From: an uncultured Paracoccaceae bacterium
GTDB lineage: Bacteria > Pseudomonadota > Alphaproteobacteria > Rhodobacterales > Rhodobacteraceae
Direction: 5' to 3'
Length of the DNA stretch: 64,000 nucleotides
Assembly: GCA_947494445.1 (NCBI GenBank)
Contig: CANLVD010000002.1
Span: 1-64,000 of the forward strand
The notes beneath the pieces were generated by a model. That model made no database searches. It saw only the letters and a list, made by a program, of their open reading frames with translations, and was not told the DNA's origin. The position numbers and the translations under genes were made by a program. Numbering within the stretch: the stretch's first letter is position 1; every line of letters starts with the position of its first letter. Positions 35,785 through 44,064 of the stretch are shown here, piece after piece.

Positions 35785-36435
35785 TCAGTCATTATCGCTT
35801 GTCCCTGCACCGGCACCGCGCAAACGCGACGCTTCAGTGGCCGGTGCATACGTCCGGTGCGCAAAAGTCTGGAGGGTTTCCCAAGACTTTTCACTCACCA
35901 CACCGCGAAGTCCGGGATGTCCGGTCAGGTCATGCGTTTGGTTTGAGCAGGTGCAGCGCAATCTGGCGGTCGAGGCAGTTTCGATCTGCCGATCCGGATC
36001 GCTGACCAGAATGCCATGACCGTCTGTTGCGATCTCCACCGCATCCCAGCCAATAGTGATGGGTGCCTTGATGTGCAGGGCCGCCCATGCCGCGAAAGGC
36101 ACGACCAGAAGCGGAAAGGATATACCCAGCATCTGGATTGCTGCGCCGCTGGACAACCGGTCGGCGCAATCGCTCAGCGCCGCTCCACTGCTGAGCGGAC
36201 AGAGCCTGCCACCTCTGGCACGCCAGTCCCCGCCTAGGGAAACCGGCGCTATATCGGCTGAAACGCAGGTGTCATTCTGGTCTAGCAGGGCAACGAAGAC
36301 ATCTGCTGCGGGCAATTGCCGGGATGCAAGCCAGCGCACGGCCCTGCCCGCATCATCCGACAAACCCCAGGACAGGCCCGCACCTCGTGCGGCCCGTTTT
36401 GCCAGAGTTTCGATTTCGCCAAGCGACCGGTTCAA
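35785..36435 (-). CDS. DUF3726-like protein of unknown function
   Basis: A 216-residue protein that I match to the DUF3726 type by its opening, NRSLGEIETLAKRAARGAGL followed by SWGLSDDAGRAVRWL. The middle holds a hydrophobic SFPLLVVPFAAWAAL stretch that may be buried rather than membrane-spanning. No catalytic motif is seen. The start is a TTG at 36435 that overlaps the upstream stop, with AGGGGGA as ribosome site; no other start gives the conserved opening. Such proteins travel with the 567-residue protein encoded upstream, so the two likely act together. Confidence 0.8.
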   Translation of the reverse strand: MNRSLGEIETLAKRAARGAGLSWGLSDDAGRAVRWLASRQLPAADVFVALLDQNDTCVSADIAPVSLGGDWRARGGRLCPLSSGAALSDCADRLSSGAAIQMLGISFPLLVVPFAAWAALHIKAPITIGWDAVEIATDGHGILVSDPDRQIETASTARLRCTCSNQTHDLTGHPGLRGVVSEKSWETLQTFAHRTYAPATEASRLRGAGAGTSDND

Positions 36436-38135
36436 TGCGTCCCCCTGTCGATACTCGGGTAAGACCAGAAGTCATCGCCCTGCGGCCCAAGGTCTTCAGG
36501 GTATGGCGCATTTCCAAACATGCAGATCCGCACCCAGCGGTCAGAGCGGGGGTCAAACTGCGTGGCCCCGAAAAACGACAGCTTGCAACGCAGCATGTCG
36601 ATGGGCAACAGATCCGATCCAATTGTGTTGTCCCGGATCTCAGCATAAGGGGCCCGATCCACGATCTGGATCCGGCGAACAGTGTGGCGGTGATTGGGAT
36701 GCACCAGCAGAAACTCGGCGATTCTTGTGTCGTCGTGCCAGCCATCCAGCGCCTTGACCAGCTCCGCAGCATCACGACCCGGGGCAAGCGGTTGCTCATA
36801 TGGGGCAATGGGTTCCTCGAACCGCTCGCCCAGTCGCGGCTCCAGTTTTTCTTCCGACACGTACCAGGCGCGCGCGCAGTGCGCTTTCTTGTCCCAGTTC
36901 ACCTCCAGTGCCCAGCCGTAAGCATCTTTCAGGATTGCCCGAACTCTTGCGACAGGCATCGCACCATCGATGCGAAGCGATTGCGCCTGAGCATCCGCCA
37001 TTGTGTCGGCCAGATCATCCACAAGATCGCCATAGGGCTCCAGCATCAGCGAGGCGAGGCATTCCTGCGCATCCAATCCAAGTGTGCTTTCAGCCCATTG
37101 AAACACCTGATCCCACGGCCTGTTCTGCCGCAGGCCAAACTGATCCACATGATCGGACAGCCTGCCCAGATCCCTTCTGAGCACGGCGAGTTTTTTGATT
37201 TGAATCGGATGGGAAGACGTCCAACGCTCAGCGGAAAGAACGGCGCGGGCCAAAAGGTTGCGAAACAGCGTGATCTCGGCCGTGCTCGCCGCGGGCAAGC
37301 TGCGCACCCTCGAAATTGCCTCTTCCCGCGCAGCAATCCAGTTGTTGAACAAAACCGGGTGGTTCAGAAGAAACGGCGCCATGCCAAGACCTGTGGAATT
37401 GCCGATGCCCATGCTGCGCGCAATCTTGGGATCAAGCCGAACGGCGCGCGCACCGCCCTTCTGATCGGCCATATGCTGCATCAGATCGCGTACATAGGTC
37501 CGGGTCAGAAAGACCGACAGCATCTCAATCTGAAAAGGGGCGGCACATTCCGGACGATCCGCGATGGCTTCGCGATCCGCTGCACCCAGCTTGCCCGATC
37601 CATAAACAGCCGTGGTGCGCATCAGATACCCGACCGCGGCAACCTCGCCCGCGTCAGGCTGCCTGCCGTCGGCCAGACACTCCACCATGTAGTCCCAGAG
37701 CCTGACCGACCGGTTCGCCCGCGACACCGACAGCTCGCTCAGCGTCACGCGCCCAGCTTCCTGCAGCGGGACGTTGGCGCGCAGCCGCTCGATGTCGGCT
37801 TCGTCAGGCACACCATCAAAAAGCGTAAACGTGCTGTCCCAGGCCTCCGCGATCACCCGGTCAGAACGTTTGTCCGCAGGCAGATCATGGGCAAATGCAA
37901 CCAGAGAATAGGTCCGATCCGGCGTGTGGGCGCAATAGACCGCATGGCCCACACCGCGTGCATCCATCTGAAAGACCGGACGCGAGAACGTCCAGTTTTC
38001 GCGGCTCATGCGGCGGGTAAGGATGCGCATGAAGGACAGGCGGGATTGATGAAACGACCCCAGACGCGCCAGCCGCATGACCTTTGCCGGGTCACGGCGA
38101 GGAACAGCTGATGATGAGGTTGGCTGCGCGTCCAT
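36432..38135 (-). CDS. conserved-looking 567-residue protein of unknown function
   Basis: I cannot name a function. The protein is soluble, without signal peptide or membrane helices, and rich in Arg, Asp and Trp. Segments that look constrained are IGNSTGLGMAPFLLNHP near the middle, YGDLVDDLADTMADA, and NPHRHTVRRIQIVDRAPYAE-like VHPNHRHTVRRIQIVDRAPY near the C terminus. A paired-His/Arg block of this kind often binds a cofactor or an anionic substrate. AAAGGAAA precedes the ATG at 38135. The gene overlaps the DUF3726-like gene by 4 nt and follows the dipeptidase by 11 nt, so it is part of the same pathway. Confidence 0.85.
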   Translation of the reverse strand: MDAQPTSSSAVPRRDPAKVMRLARLGSFHQSRLSFMRILTRRMSRENWTFSRPVFQMDARGVGHAVYCAHTPDRTYSLVAFAHDLPADKRSDRVIAEAWDSTFTLFDGVPDEADIERLRANVPLQEAGRVTLSELSVSRANRSVRLWDYMVECLADGRQPDAGEVAAVGYLMRTTAVYGSGKLGAADREAIADRPECAAPFQIEMLSVFLTRTYVRDLMQHMADQKGGARAVRLDPKIARSMGIGNSTGLGMAPFLLNHPVLFNNWIAAREEAISRVRSLPAASTAEITLFRNLLARAVLSAERWTSSHPIQIKKLAVLRRDLGRLSDHVDQFGLRQNRPWDQVFQWAESTLGLDAQECLASLMLEPYGDLVDDLADTMADAQAQSLRIDGAMPVARVRAILKDAYGWALEVNWDKKAHCARAWYVSEEKLEPRLGERFEEPIAPYEQPLAPGRDAAELVKALDGWHDDTRIAEFLLVHPNHRHTVRRIQIVDRAPYAEIRDNTIGSDLLPIDMLRCKLSFFGATQFDPRSDRWVRICMFGNAPYPEDLGPQGDDFWSYPSIDRGTH

Positions 38136-38146
38136 ACCGTTTCCTT

Positions 38147-39121
38147 TCAGGGCATTGGCGTGAAGTTCTCGGCATAGAACCGGTGCCAGTTATCTCCCAT
38201 GATGCCAGCCACATCCTCGCGGCTCAGCCCTGTGGCCAGCAGCCCGTTTTCGATGTTGTCAAAGTCCCGGTTGTCGGTGAACCATTTGGGCATCGGCGGA
38301 AAACCGGGGGCCGAGGCCGAGCCCTCACCATAGTCGATCTCTTTCGACCAACGGCCGACGCGCATCCATTCCACGATGCTGTCAGGCTGGTCCTGACAAA
38401 GGTCGGTCCCGATGCCCAGATGCTCTGCCCCGAACTTCTCAGCCGTGCGCGCGATCATCTCGCAAAAGCTTTCCAGCGTGCAATCGGACTTGTCCTTCAG
38501 ATGGTGCGGATAGACCGAGAAGCCCAGCATCCCGCCGTTCTGGGTGACCGCCCGGATCACGTCGTCTTTCTTGTTGCGCAGCGCAGGCGCCCAGTCATGG
38601 GGATTGGCATGGGTGATGGCGATGGGGCGCTCTGACAGATCGGCTGCGTCAATGGTTGAACGATCTGCCGAATGGCTCATGTCGATCACCAGCCCGACCC
38701 GGTTCATTTCCTTGATGACCTGCCGGCCCATGCGCGTGATGCCGCTGTCCTCGGCCTCATAGCATCCGGTCGCAAGCAGCGACTGGTTGTTGTACGTCAG
38801 TTGCATAAAACGTGCACCAAGTGTGTGCACGATTTCGACCAGCCCGATGTCATCTTCAATCGGGCTGGGGTTCTGGAATCCAAAGAAAATAGCCGTGCGG
38901 TTCGTCTCACGTGCCTTGTCAACATCCGAGGCCCACTGCCCCTTCATGATCAGATCAGGGTAAAGCTCGAACCAGCGGTTCCACTGCTCGAAGTTCAGAA
39001 CGGTCTCGCGGAAATTCTCGTGATAGGCGATGGTGACATGGACGGCATCCACGCCCCCGTCGCGCATCTGCTGAAAGATCTTCCGGGACCATTTCGCATA
39101 TTGCAGGTTGTCGATCCGCAT
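38147..39121 (-). CDS. membrane dipeptidase (renal dipeptidase family, M19-like)
   Basis: A 324-residue zinc hydrolase of the M19 amidohydrolase fold. The motifs GFQNPSPIEDDIGLVE, LTYNNQSLLATGC, GLVIDMSHSADRSTIDA and ITHANPHDW give the usual metal-binding acidic residue and histidines. The N-terminal HxD metal pair of true dipeptidases is not obvious in HVTIAYHENF, so the activity may differ. It has no signal peptide. The start is the ATG at 39121, sharing a base with the aldehyde dehydrogenase stop (TGATG); a GTG one codon earlier is possible. Homologues next to betaine demethylation genes in Pseudomonas are known but of unproven role. Confidence 0.88.
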   Translation of the reverse strand: MRIDNLQYAKWSRKIFQQMRDGGVDAVHVTIAYHENFRETVLNFEQWNRWFELYPDLIMKGQWASDVDKARETNRTAIFFGFQNPSPIEDDIGLVEIVHTLGARFMQLTYNNQSLLATGCYEAEDSGITRMGRQVIKEMNRVGLVIDMSHSADRSTIDAADLSERPIAITHANPHDWAPALRNKKDDVIRAVTQNGGMLGFSVYPHHLKDKSDCTLESFCEMIARTAEKFGAEHLGIGTDLCQDQPDSIVEWMRVGRWSKEIDYGEGSASAPGFPPMPKWFTDNRDFDNIENGLLATGLSREDVAGIMGDNWHRFYAENFTPMP

Positions 39122-40566
39122 CACGCTGGCATCCCTGACGAGATGTAGGAGGTCTTGACGATGGTGTAGAATTCCGCCGCCGCTTTGCCCTGCTCCCGCG
39201 GCCCGTAAGAACTGTCACCCCGGCCGCCAAAGGGCACATGGTAATCCGTGCCGGCTGTGGGCAGGTTCACCATCACACAACCCGATTGGGCGTTGCGCCG
39301 GAAATGCGTGGCACGGGCCAGACTGGTCGTCACGATCCCGGCGGTCAGGCCGAAATTGGTATCATTGACCACGTGAAGCGCTTCCTCATACCCGCTGACC
39401 GGGATCACACAGGCAAGGGGGGCAAACATCTCTTCACGGTTGATGCGCATGGCGTTGTTGGTGCCGGCAAACACACCGGGCGACATGTAGTAGCCTTCTG
39501 TCGGCATCTCCAGACGCTGACCGCCGCAGAGCAGTTCTGCACCCTCTTGCGCTGCCAGATCCACATAAGCGAGATTTTCGCGCAGTTGCTGCTCGGACAC
39601 AACAGGCCCGATTTGCGTGCCCTCTTCCAGCGCATGACCAACCTTCATCGCCTTGGCACCCGCCACCAGCTTTTCGACGAATTGATCATGCACGCCCTGA
39701 TGGACAACAAGACGGGAAGACGCCGTGCATTTCTGCCCCGATCCGCCAAAAGCCCCGCCCAGTGCAAGGGTCACCGCAAGATCGATGTCGGCATCATCCA
39801 TCACCGCAAGGGCGTTCTTTGATCCCATTTCCATCTGCACCTTGGTCAGGTTCTGGATCGCAGCGGCTGCAATGCCCTTGCCGACGGGAACCGAGCCGGT
39901 GAAGCTGATCGCGTTGATCTTGGGGCTTTCCACAAGACGCTGCCCGATGGAACCGCCAGCCCCCATCACGAGAGAGACAAGACCCTTGGGGATGTCCTGC
40001 CGCGCAATGATCTCGACCAGCGCCACGGCAGAGGCAGGTGTCACATTCGCTGGTTTCCAGACAACCGCATTGCCATAACAAAGCGCTGGCGCGATTTTCC
40101 AGGAGGCCGTCGCGGTCGGAAAATTCCACGGAGAGATGATGGCCACGGTCCCGACGGGCTCGCGGCGCACATCGATCTCGATCCCGTCACGCACGGAATC
40201 CGCATTCTCGCCGATCTGGCGAAGGCATTCCGCTGCATAGTAGGTAAAGAACTGGCCCGCGCGATACACCTCGCCCTTGCCTTCGGCCAGCGGCTTGCCT
40301 TCCTCACGAGACAGCAATCTGCCCAGTTCTACTGCCCGCGCCATCATCTCGGTGCCAATGGCCATCAGCACGTTGTACTTGCGCTCGATCCCGTAGGCGG
40401 CCCATTCCGCTTGTGCCTGGCGGGCCTGATCGAGCGTTGCCTCAAGCTGGTCAGGGGTTGCCTGAGCGAAGATGCCGACCAGATCGCTCAGATCAGACGG
40501 GTTTCTGTTCTCGATCTCCGTGCTGCCAGATACCCATTCACCCGCGATGTAGTTCAAATGCTGCAT
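39121..40566 (-). CDS. NAD(P)-dependent aldehyde dehydrogenase
   Basis: A 481-residue ALDH-superfamily enzyme. The NAD-binding loop FTGSVPVGKGI, the general-base Glu in VQMEMGSKNALAVM and the catalytic Cys in GSGQKCTASSRLV are all intact. The overall sequence looks like 2-ketoglutaric-semialdehyde dehydrogenases, which would fit a pathway ending in 2-oxoglutarate, but this is only a resemblance. It is the first gene of the ALDH-dipeptidase-567-DUF3726 set, and its promoter is the AT-rich 40567-40678 gap. Confidence 0.93.
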   Translation of the reverse strand: MQHLNYIAGEWVSGSTEIENRNPSDLSDLVGIFAQATPDQLEATLDQARQAQAEWAAYGIERKYNVLMAIGTEMMARAVELGRLLSREEGKPLAEGKGEVYRAGQFFTYYAAECLRQIGENADSVRDGIEIDVRREPVGTVAIISPWNFPTATASWKIAPALCYGNAVVWKPANVTPASAVALVEIIARQDIPKGLVSLVMGAGGSIGQRLVESPKINAISFTGSVPVGKGIAAAAIQNLTKVQMEMGSKNALAVMDDADIDLAVTLALGGAFGGSGQKCTASSRLVVHQGVHDQFVEKLVAGAKAMKVGHALEEGTQIGPVVSEQQLRENLAYVDLAAQEGAELLCGGQRLEMPTEGYYMSPGVFAGTNNAMRINREEMFAPLACVIPVSGYEEALHVVNDTNFGLTAGIVTTSLARATHFRRNAQSGCVMVNLPTAGTDYHVPFGGRGDSSYGPREQGKAAAEFYTIVKTSYISSGMPA

Positions 40567-40633
40567 GACCTGCCCCTAGCTGATGCCTACGCCCCTCGTG
40601 GGCACGCGCGATCACGGTAAGATGGGCTGCAAC

Positions 40634-40678
40634 TTCAATCACTCAGAATTTTCTGTAATTTATTTCAGAATCATTGAA
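40634..40678. promoter_or_regulatory. inverted repeats upstream of the aldehyde dehydrogenase gene
   Basis: TTCAAT (40634-40639) is inverted as ATTGAA (40673-40678). Inside lie CAGAATTTTCTG (40644-40655, a near-perfect dyad) and a second TCAGAAT (40665-40671). The AT-rich arms just upstream of the aldehyde dehydrogenase promoter are typical of a LysR-type binding region; the LysR gene begins right beside it. Inferred. Confidence 0.4.
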
Positions 40679-41569
40679 TTACATGGCGGTCAGCAGGGTC
40701 CCGTCCCGTTTCATCTCCGAAATCAGGCTGAGAAATTCCCGCGCCGCCGGCATCAGGCGCAAATGGGGCTGCGACACGATGTGAACAGTTCTGCGGGCCG
40801 TCACATCCCGCAACGGCAGAAACGCTATGTCATCCTGGGCATCAGAGACCGCCAACCGCGGCAGCACAGTGATGCCCACCCCTTCACGCACGAGACCCAA
40901 CAGCGATGTAGTGCTTGGCACCATCATCCGCGACCGGGCAAGAATAGGTTCAAAATCTGGATCGGTGATCAGGTGGCACAGGTTGTTGGCGATCAGCACA
41001 TATTCCTGCACATCTCGCCACTGCAACTGCGCCCAGTCCCGCGCCAGAGGATGGTCCCTGCGACACACCACGCCAAACCGGTCACTAAACAACTCCGTGC
41101 ATTGCAGATACCCGGCGGACGAGATCGACCCGATGCCGATGTCCGCCCGGTCCATCAACATTTCCTGACCGATCGCCGCTGAATCCATATCCCGGATGTC
41201 GACCCGAACGCCCGAGAACATTTCAGTAAACCTGCGAACAACCGGTGGCAGAATGTTGATCGCGACAGATGGCGTGACGACCAGACGCAAATATCCGAAC
41301 TCCGACCGGCTGAGCCCTTCGATCACCGACACCGAGTTTTCGAAATGCCGAACCTCGCGCCGGGCTTCCTCGTAAATCAAGGCACCCAGAGTTGTCAGCT
41401 TGGACTTTCTGGCGGTCTCAAAGAGCGGCACGCCGATATGGTCTTCAAACTGCTTGAGCATCATCGACACAGCCGATGGCGTGCGTCCCAAGCCGTCAGC
41501 CGCATCCGCGAGGCTGCCACGCTGAACGACCATGACAAAGCACTTGAGCATTTCGATCTTGATCGACAT
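40679..41569 (-). CDS. LysR family regulator of the betaine-type gene set
   Basis: A 296-residue LysR regulator: helix-turn-helix at residues 13-40 ([20 protein letters not shown] then [12 protein letters not shown]), followed by the effector-binding domain. It is transcribed in the same direction as the downstream aldehyde dehydrogenase set and divergently from the RidA gene, which suggests it controls both. The effector is unknown. The start codon at 41569 is an ATG with AGGAATTG in front of it. Confidence 0.92.
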   Translation of the reverse strand: MSIKIEMLKCFVMVVQRGSLADAADGLGRTPSAVSMMLKQFEDHIGVPLFETARKSKLTTLGALIYEEARREVRHFENSVSVIEGLSRSEFGYLRLVVTPSVAINILPPVVRRFTEMFSGVRVDIRDMDSAAIGQEMLMDRADIGIGSISSAGYLQCTELFSDRFGVVCRRDHPLARDWAQLQWRDVQEYVLIANNLCHLITDPDFEPILARSRMMVPSTTSLLGLVREGVGITVLPRLAVSDAQDDIAFLPLRDVTARRTVHIVSQPHLRLMPAAREFLSLISEMKRDGTLLTAM

Positions 41570-41681
41570 TTCACAATTCCTGAAGAAAACTCAACAAGAT
41601 CAGGTTTGCCTTAAGTCTGTTTCTGTGTCCATAAGACCGGTATCACAGCGCGGCACTGCCTCAGCACCAAAGGACAGCATC

Positions 41682-42023
41682 ATGATCGAACGCATCGAAA
41701 CCGGCGAACGCTCCTCCAAGATCGTAAAACACAATGGCGTCGCCTATCTGACCGGCCAAGTCGCCGAGGGCGAGACAATTCAGGAACAGGTGCGGCTCTG
41801 TCTGGAAAAAATCGATGCCCTGCTGATCAAGGCCGGATCCTCTCGCGAGAACATGCTGCGGGTCACGATCTGGCTGGCCGACATGAAGGATTTCGCCGGA
41901 TTGAATGAAGTCTGGAATGCATGGGTGCCCAAGGGCCATGCCCCGGCACGCGCCTGTGGAGAAGCCAAGCTCGCACGGGCAGAACTGAAGGTGGAATTCA
42001 TCGTAGACGCTGCCTACGAGTGA
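41682..42023 (+). CDS. RidA/YjgF-type imine deaminase family protein
   Basis: A 113-residue member of the Rid family, which hydrolyses reactive enamine/imine intermediates to ketoacids and ammonia. The opening [20 protein letters not shown] then YLTGQVAEG, and the C-terminal arginine in [20 protein letters not shown], match the family. The open frame extends back to 41532, but the ATG at 41682 has AAAGGA upstream and yields the normal size. Its place beside the regulator of a betaine-type pathway hints that the pathway makes an imine or 2-aminoacrylate-like intermediate. Confidence 0.9.
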   Translation: MIERIETGERSSKIVKHNGVAYLTGQVAEGETIQEQVRLCLEKIDALLIKAGSSRENMLRVTIWLADMKDFAGLNEVWNAWVPKGHAPARACGEAKLARAELKVEFIVDAAYE

Positions 42024-42077
42024 ACCCTATGGCAACCATCTCTTCGGGCTTGGGGGTAAGTCCATGAGAGTAAAAAA

Positions 42078-42091
42078 TGGCGGAGACGAAG
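42078..42091 (-). other. att-site-like scar: tRNA 3'-end sequence without the tRNA
   Basis: TGGCGGAGACGAAG read on the minus strand is CTTCGTCTCCGCCA, the form of a tRNA acceptor stem ending in CCA, resembling the tRNA-Ser type. The rest of a tRNA is absent. Such a fragment is what integration of an island by a tyrosine recombinase leaves at the far end. The direct repeat TGTGCAGCA at 42165-42173 and 42177-42185, and the opposite TGTGCTGC at 42153-42160, could be recombinase arm sites. No integrase is present in the window. Confidence 0.4.
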
Positions 42092-42152
42092 TCCGAAAGA
42101 TGTTGCTTATCAGTTGGTTAAGTGATTGTTTTTGTTGAGTGCGGGATCGCGG

Positions 42153-42185
42153 TGTGCTGCGGATTGTGCAGCAAAATGTGCAGCA
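42153..42185. repeat. short TGTGCAGCA direct repeats next to the att-like scar
   Basis: TGTGCAGCA occurs at 42165-42173 and 42177-42185 (12-bp period), with a near-inverse TGTGCTGC at 42153-42160. Three such words within 33 bp next to the tRNA-like scar look like arm-type binding sites of an integrase. Confidence 0.4.
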
Positions 42186-42477
42186 GAGTTGGGCAATTCT
42201 GGCTTCTCGTAGCCATTGGCAGGGGAAACTTGATATGCGACACCTTTCAATCGGAAGGCCTGTCAACTTCGCGCTTTGGTTCGCACGCCGCTGATATGCA
42301 CGCCCAGATCAGGAGGCCTCAAACGGCCCAAACCGGGCCTTGGCTTCGCAGTCCTGTTTCTACGGTGCGGGCCGTCGAACCGGCCATTCGCTGCGAGCGC
42401 GAAATCAAGCCGAAGACGAACTCTCACTTCGCGTTACGCGTCCCTAACTTTGCCAGAATGGATGCCCCAGTGGCCCT

Positions 42478-43968
42478 CTAGTTTCCTGATGCCTCAGCGA
42501 TCCCTTGGTTGGATCGGCGACGATTGGGTGAAATTATAAGTGCTGCTTGGTAGGATGATACTCCGGCCTCATCGTACCCCATGAGACGCTGCATATCGCC
42601 AAGTTGCTCGCGCACGGGCAAGACATGGCTTGGCGTAACTGGAGCTTTACCAACCGAGTCTTCGAGATCTGCAGCCGCTAGCATCATTGCGAGCGCGGTT
42701 GTGTCCCCGGTTTCATACGCCTGCCAAGCTTCGATGGCACCACTTTGTGCGCTAGCAAGCTTGACCCAGTACTTCATTCCCCGATCATTCATTGTATCGG
42801 AAAAGTCAGCGAGACGTGCTAAAGCAGCCTCAACGCCCTCTGCATTCCCGGTTCGTGCAGCGCCAATGCCTTGTGCAAATGCAACGATGGCAAGCGCATG
42901 CGGGTATCTCCCCCAATCCAGACCTTCATATGGAATTTCCGGCAATGACGCCACGGCCTCCCAGTCGTCCTGCTCCAATGCGAGCCGGGCTGGGGCGGCG
43001 GCTACGGCATAAGCGGTCCCAAAGACATCTTGCATGTCAGCCGTGCTCAGCAAGGTCGCAACTGTTTCGGATGCTTCCTCGACTTCTCCCATCTGCAACA
43101 ATGCATAGGTGAGATAATCGAGCGCATGAGGGTAGTGGTTGGAGACCGCCTCACCAATCATTGGCTGGGCAAGCACAGCAGCGGCAGACCGCCGGTTGAG
43201 GTCCGCTGCCTCTTCCCACCGCCCTAGCCGCGTCATGATATGTGACGGCATATGAAGCGCATGTGGATTCTCGGGTGCGAGTTCCAGATAGGCCTGAACG
43301 AAGGGCAAGGCCGCTTCCGCCAGCGGCGGATGATCGTAGGCGTGGATAACATAATGCAAAGCGCCAGGATGCTGGGGCGCTTTTTCATGCAGTCCCTCCA
43401 GTAGAGCGCCCGCCTCTCTCTGAATGGCGAGCGATCTGTCACCCGGCGATGCAATCGCCAACATGGCCAGAGCTGCGAACGCCGCTGCATCGTTGTTGTC
43501 GGGATAGTCTGCGTAAATCCGGCGTTGGGCCTCAGCCCAGGCCGCTTTTCTCTCGGGATATGTCTCAAGCTCAGGGTCGTAGAAAGCTGCGGCGGCGGCC
43601 AAGTAGGCCACCTCAATCGAGGTCCCGGCATCGAGTCCGGCGGCCTGCTCTATTGCGGCGAGGCCTTTTTCACGCTCGGGCGGCGATTGAATGCCAGGCC
43701 AAAGCGGGTGAAAATTGCTCATCGCGACCCCCCAATGTGCCATTGCGCAACTTGGATCAGTCTCTGCAGCCGCCTCAAAACGTGCGCTGGCCATCTGGTA
43801 CATCATGTGATGGAGAAGCAGCGTGCCCTCAGTCACAGTGCTTTGGGCAGATGGGGTACAGCTTGTTGGGAAATCAATCTGGCCCAACTTGGCGGTATCG
43901 GCGCGTACAGCAACGGCTCCTATCGACAGACTTAAAGCGATTGAACCGGCAAGGATTTGATGTTTCAT
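42478..43968 (-). CDS. exported TPR-type repeat protein
   Basis: A 496-residue protein with a Sec signal peptide (MKHQILAGSIALSLSIGAVA, cleavage near RAD). The rest is almost all helical and built of Ala-rich tetratricopeptide-like repeats, for example YQMASARFEAAAETDPSCAM, FVQAYLELAPENPHALHMPS and RLGRWEEAADLNRRSAAAV. The HMPSHI motif is typical of a widespread family of exported TPR proteins of unknown role. The frame reaches 44040, but the ATG at 43968 has GGAGAC in front and the signal peptide begins there. It is divergent from the GcvA-like regulator and of lower G+C than the genes at either side. Confidence 0.85.
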   Translation of the reverse strand: MKHQILAGSIALSLSIGAVAVRADTAKLGQIDFPTSCTPSAQSTVTEGTLLLHHMMYQMASARFEAAAETDPSCAMAHWGVAMSNFHPLWPGIQSPPEREKGLAAIEQAAGLDAGTSIEVAYLAAAAAFYDPELETYPERKAAWAEAQRRIYADYPDNNDAAAFAALAMLAIASPGDRSLAIQREAGALLEGLHEKAPQHPGALHYVIHAYDHPPLAEAALPFVQAYLELAPENPHALHMPSHIMTRLGRWEEAADLNRRSAAAVLAQPMIGEAVSNHYPHALDYLTYALLQMGEVEEASETVATLLSTADMQDVFGTAYAVAAAPARLALEQDDWEAVASLPEIPYEGLDWGRYPHALAIVAFAQGIGAARTGNAEGVEAALARLADFSDTMNDRGMKYWVKLASAQSGAIEAWQAYETGDTTALAMMLAAADLEDSVGKAPVTPSHVLPVREQLGDMQRLMGYDEAGVSSYQAALIISPNRRRSNQGIAEASGN

Positions 43969-44064
43969 AGTTTGTCTCCGTGATTCTTGCTCAAAACTGT
44001 CCTGCCCAAATCCACCTGACAAACGAGATTGCTTTAACACTTGGGCAAGTTAAACTTGTGTCAA

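Larger units (their letters stand above)
42024..42477. other. 454-bp intergenic region at the left edge of a lower-GC block
   Basis: It holds no convincing gene. The first part carries the tRNA-3'-end-like scar (42078-42091) and the TGTGCTGC/TGTGCAGCA repeats (42153-42185). The rest (42190-42470) is unremarkable apart from a short GGCCC...GGGCC hairpin near 42320-42340. A 79-codon minus-strand frame (42027-42266) is not supported by ribosome site or family. Confidence 0.5.

Noticed and set aside
36324-38111. 595-codon plus-strand open frame antisense to the 567-residue gene
   Set aside because: The plus-strand product is rich in Arg, Pro and His without family features. The minus-strand gene has a ribosome site, overlaps its neighbours by operon-style spacing and has constrained segments.
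42027-42266. 79-codon minus-strand ORF next to the att-like scar
   Set aside because: Composition and codons look noncoding, with no ribosome site; it crosses the repeats and looks like a chance frame.
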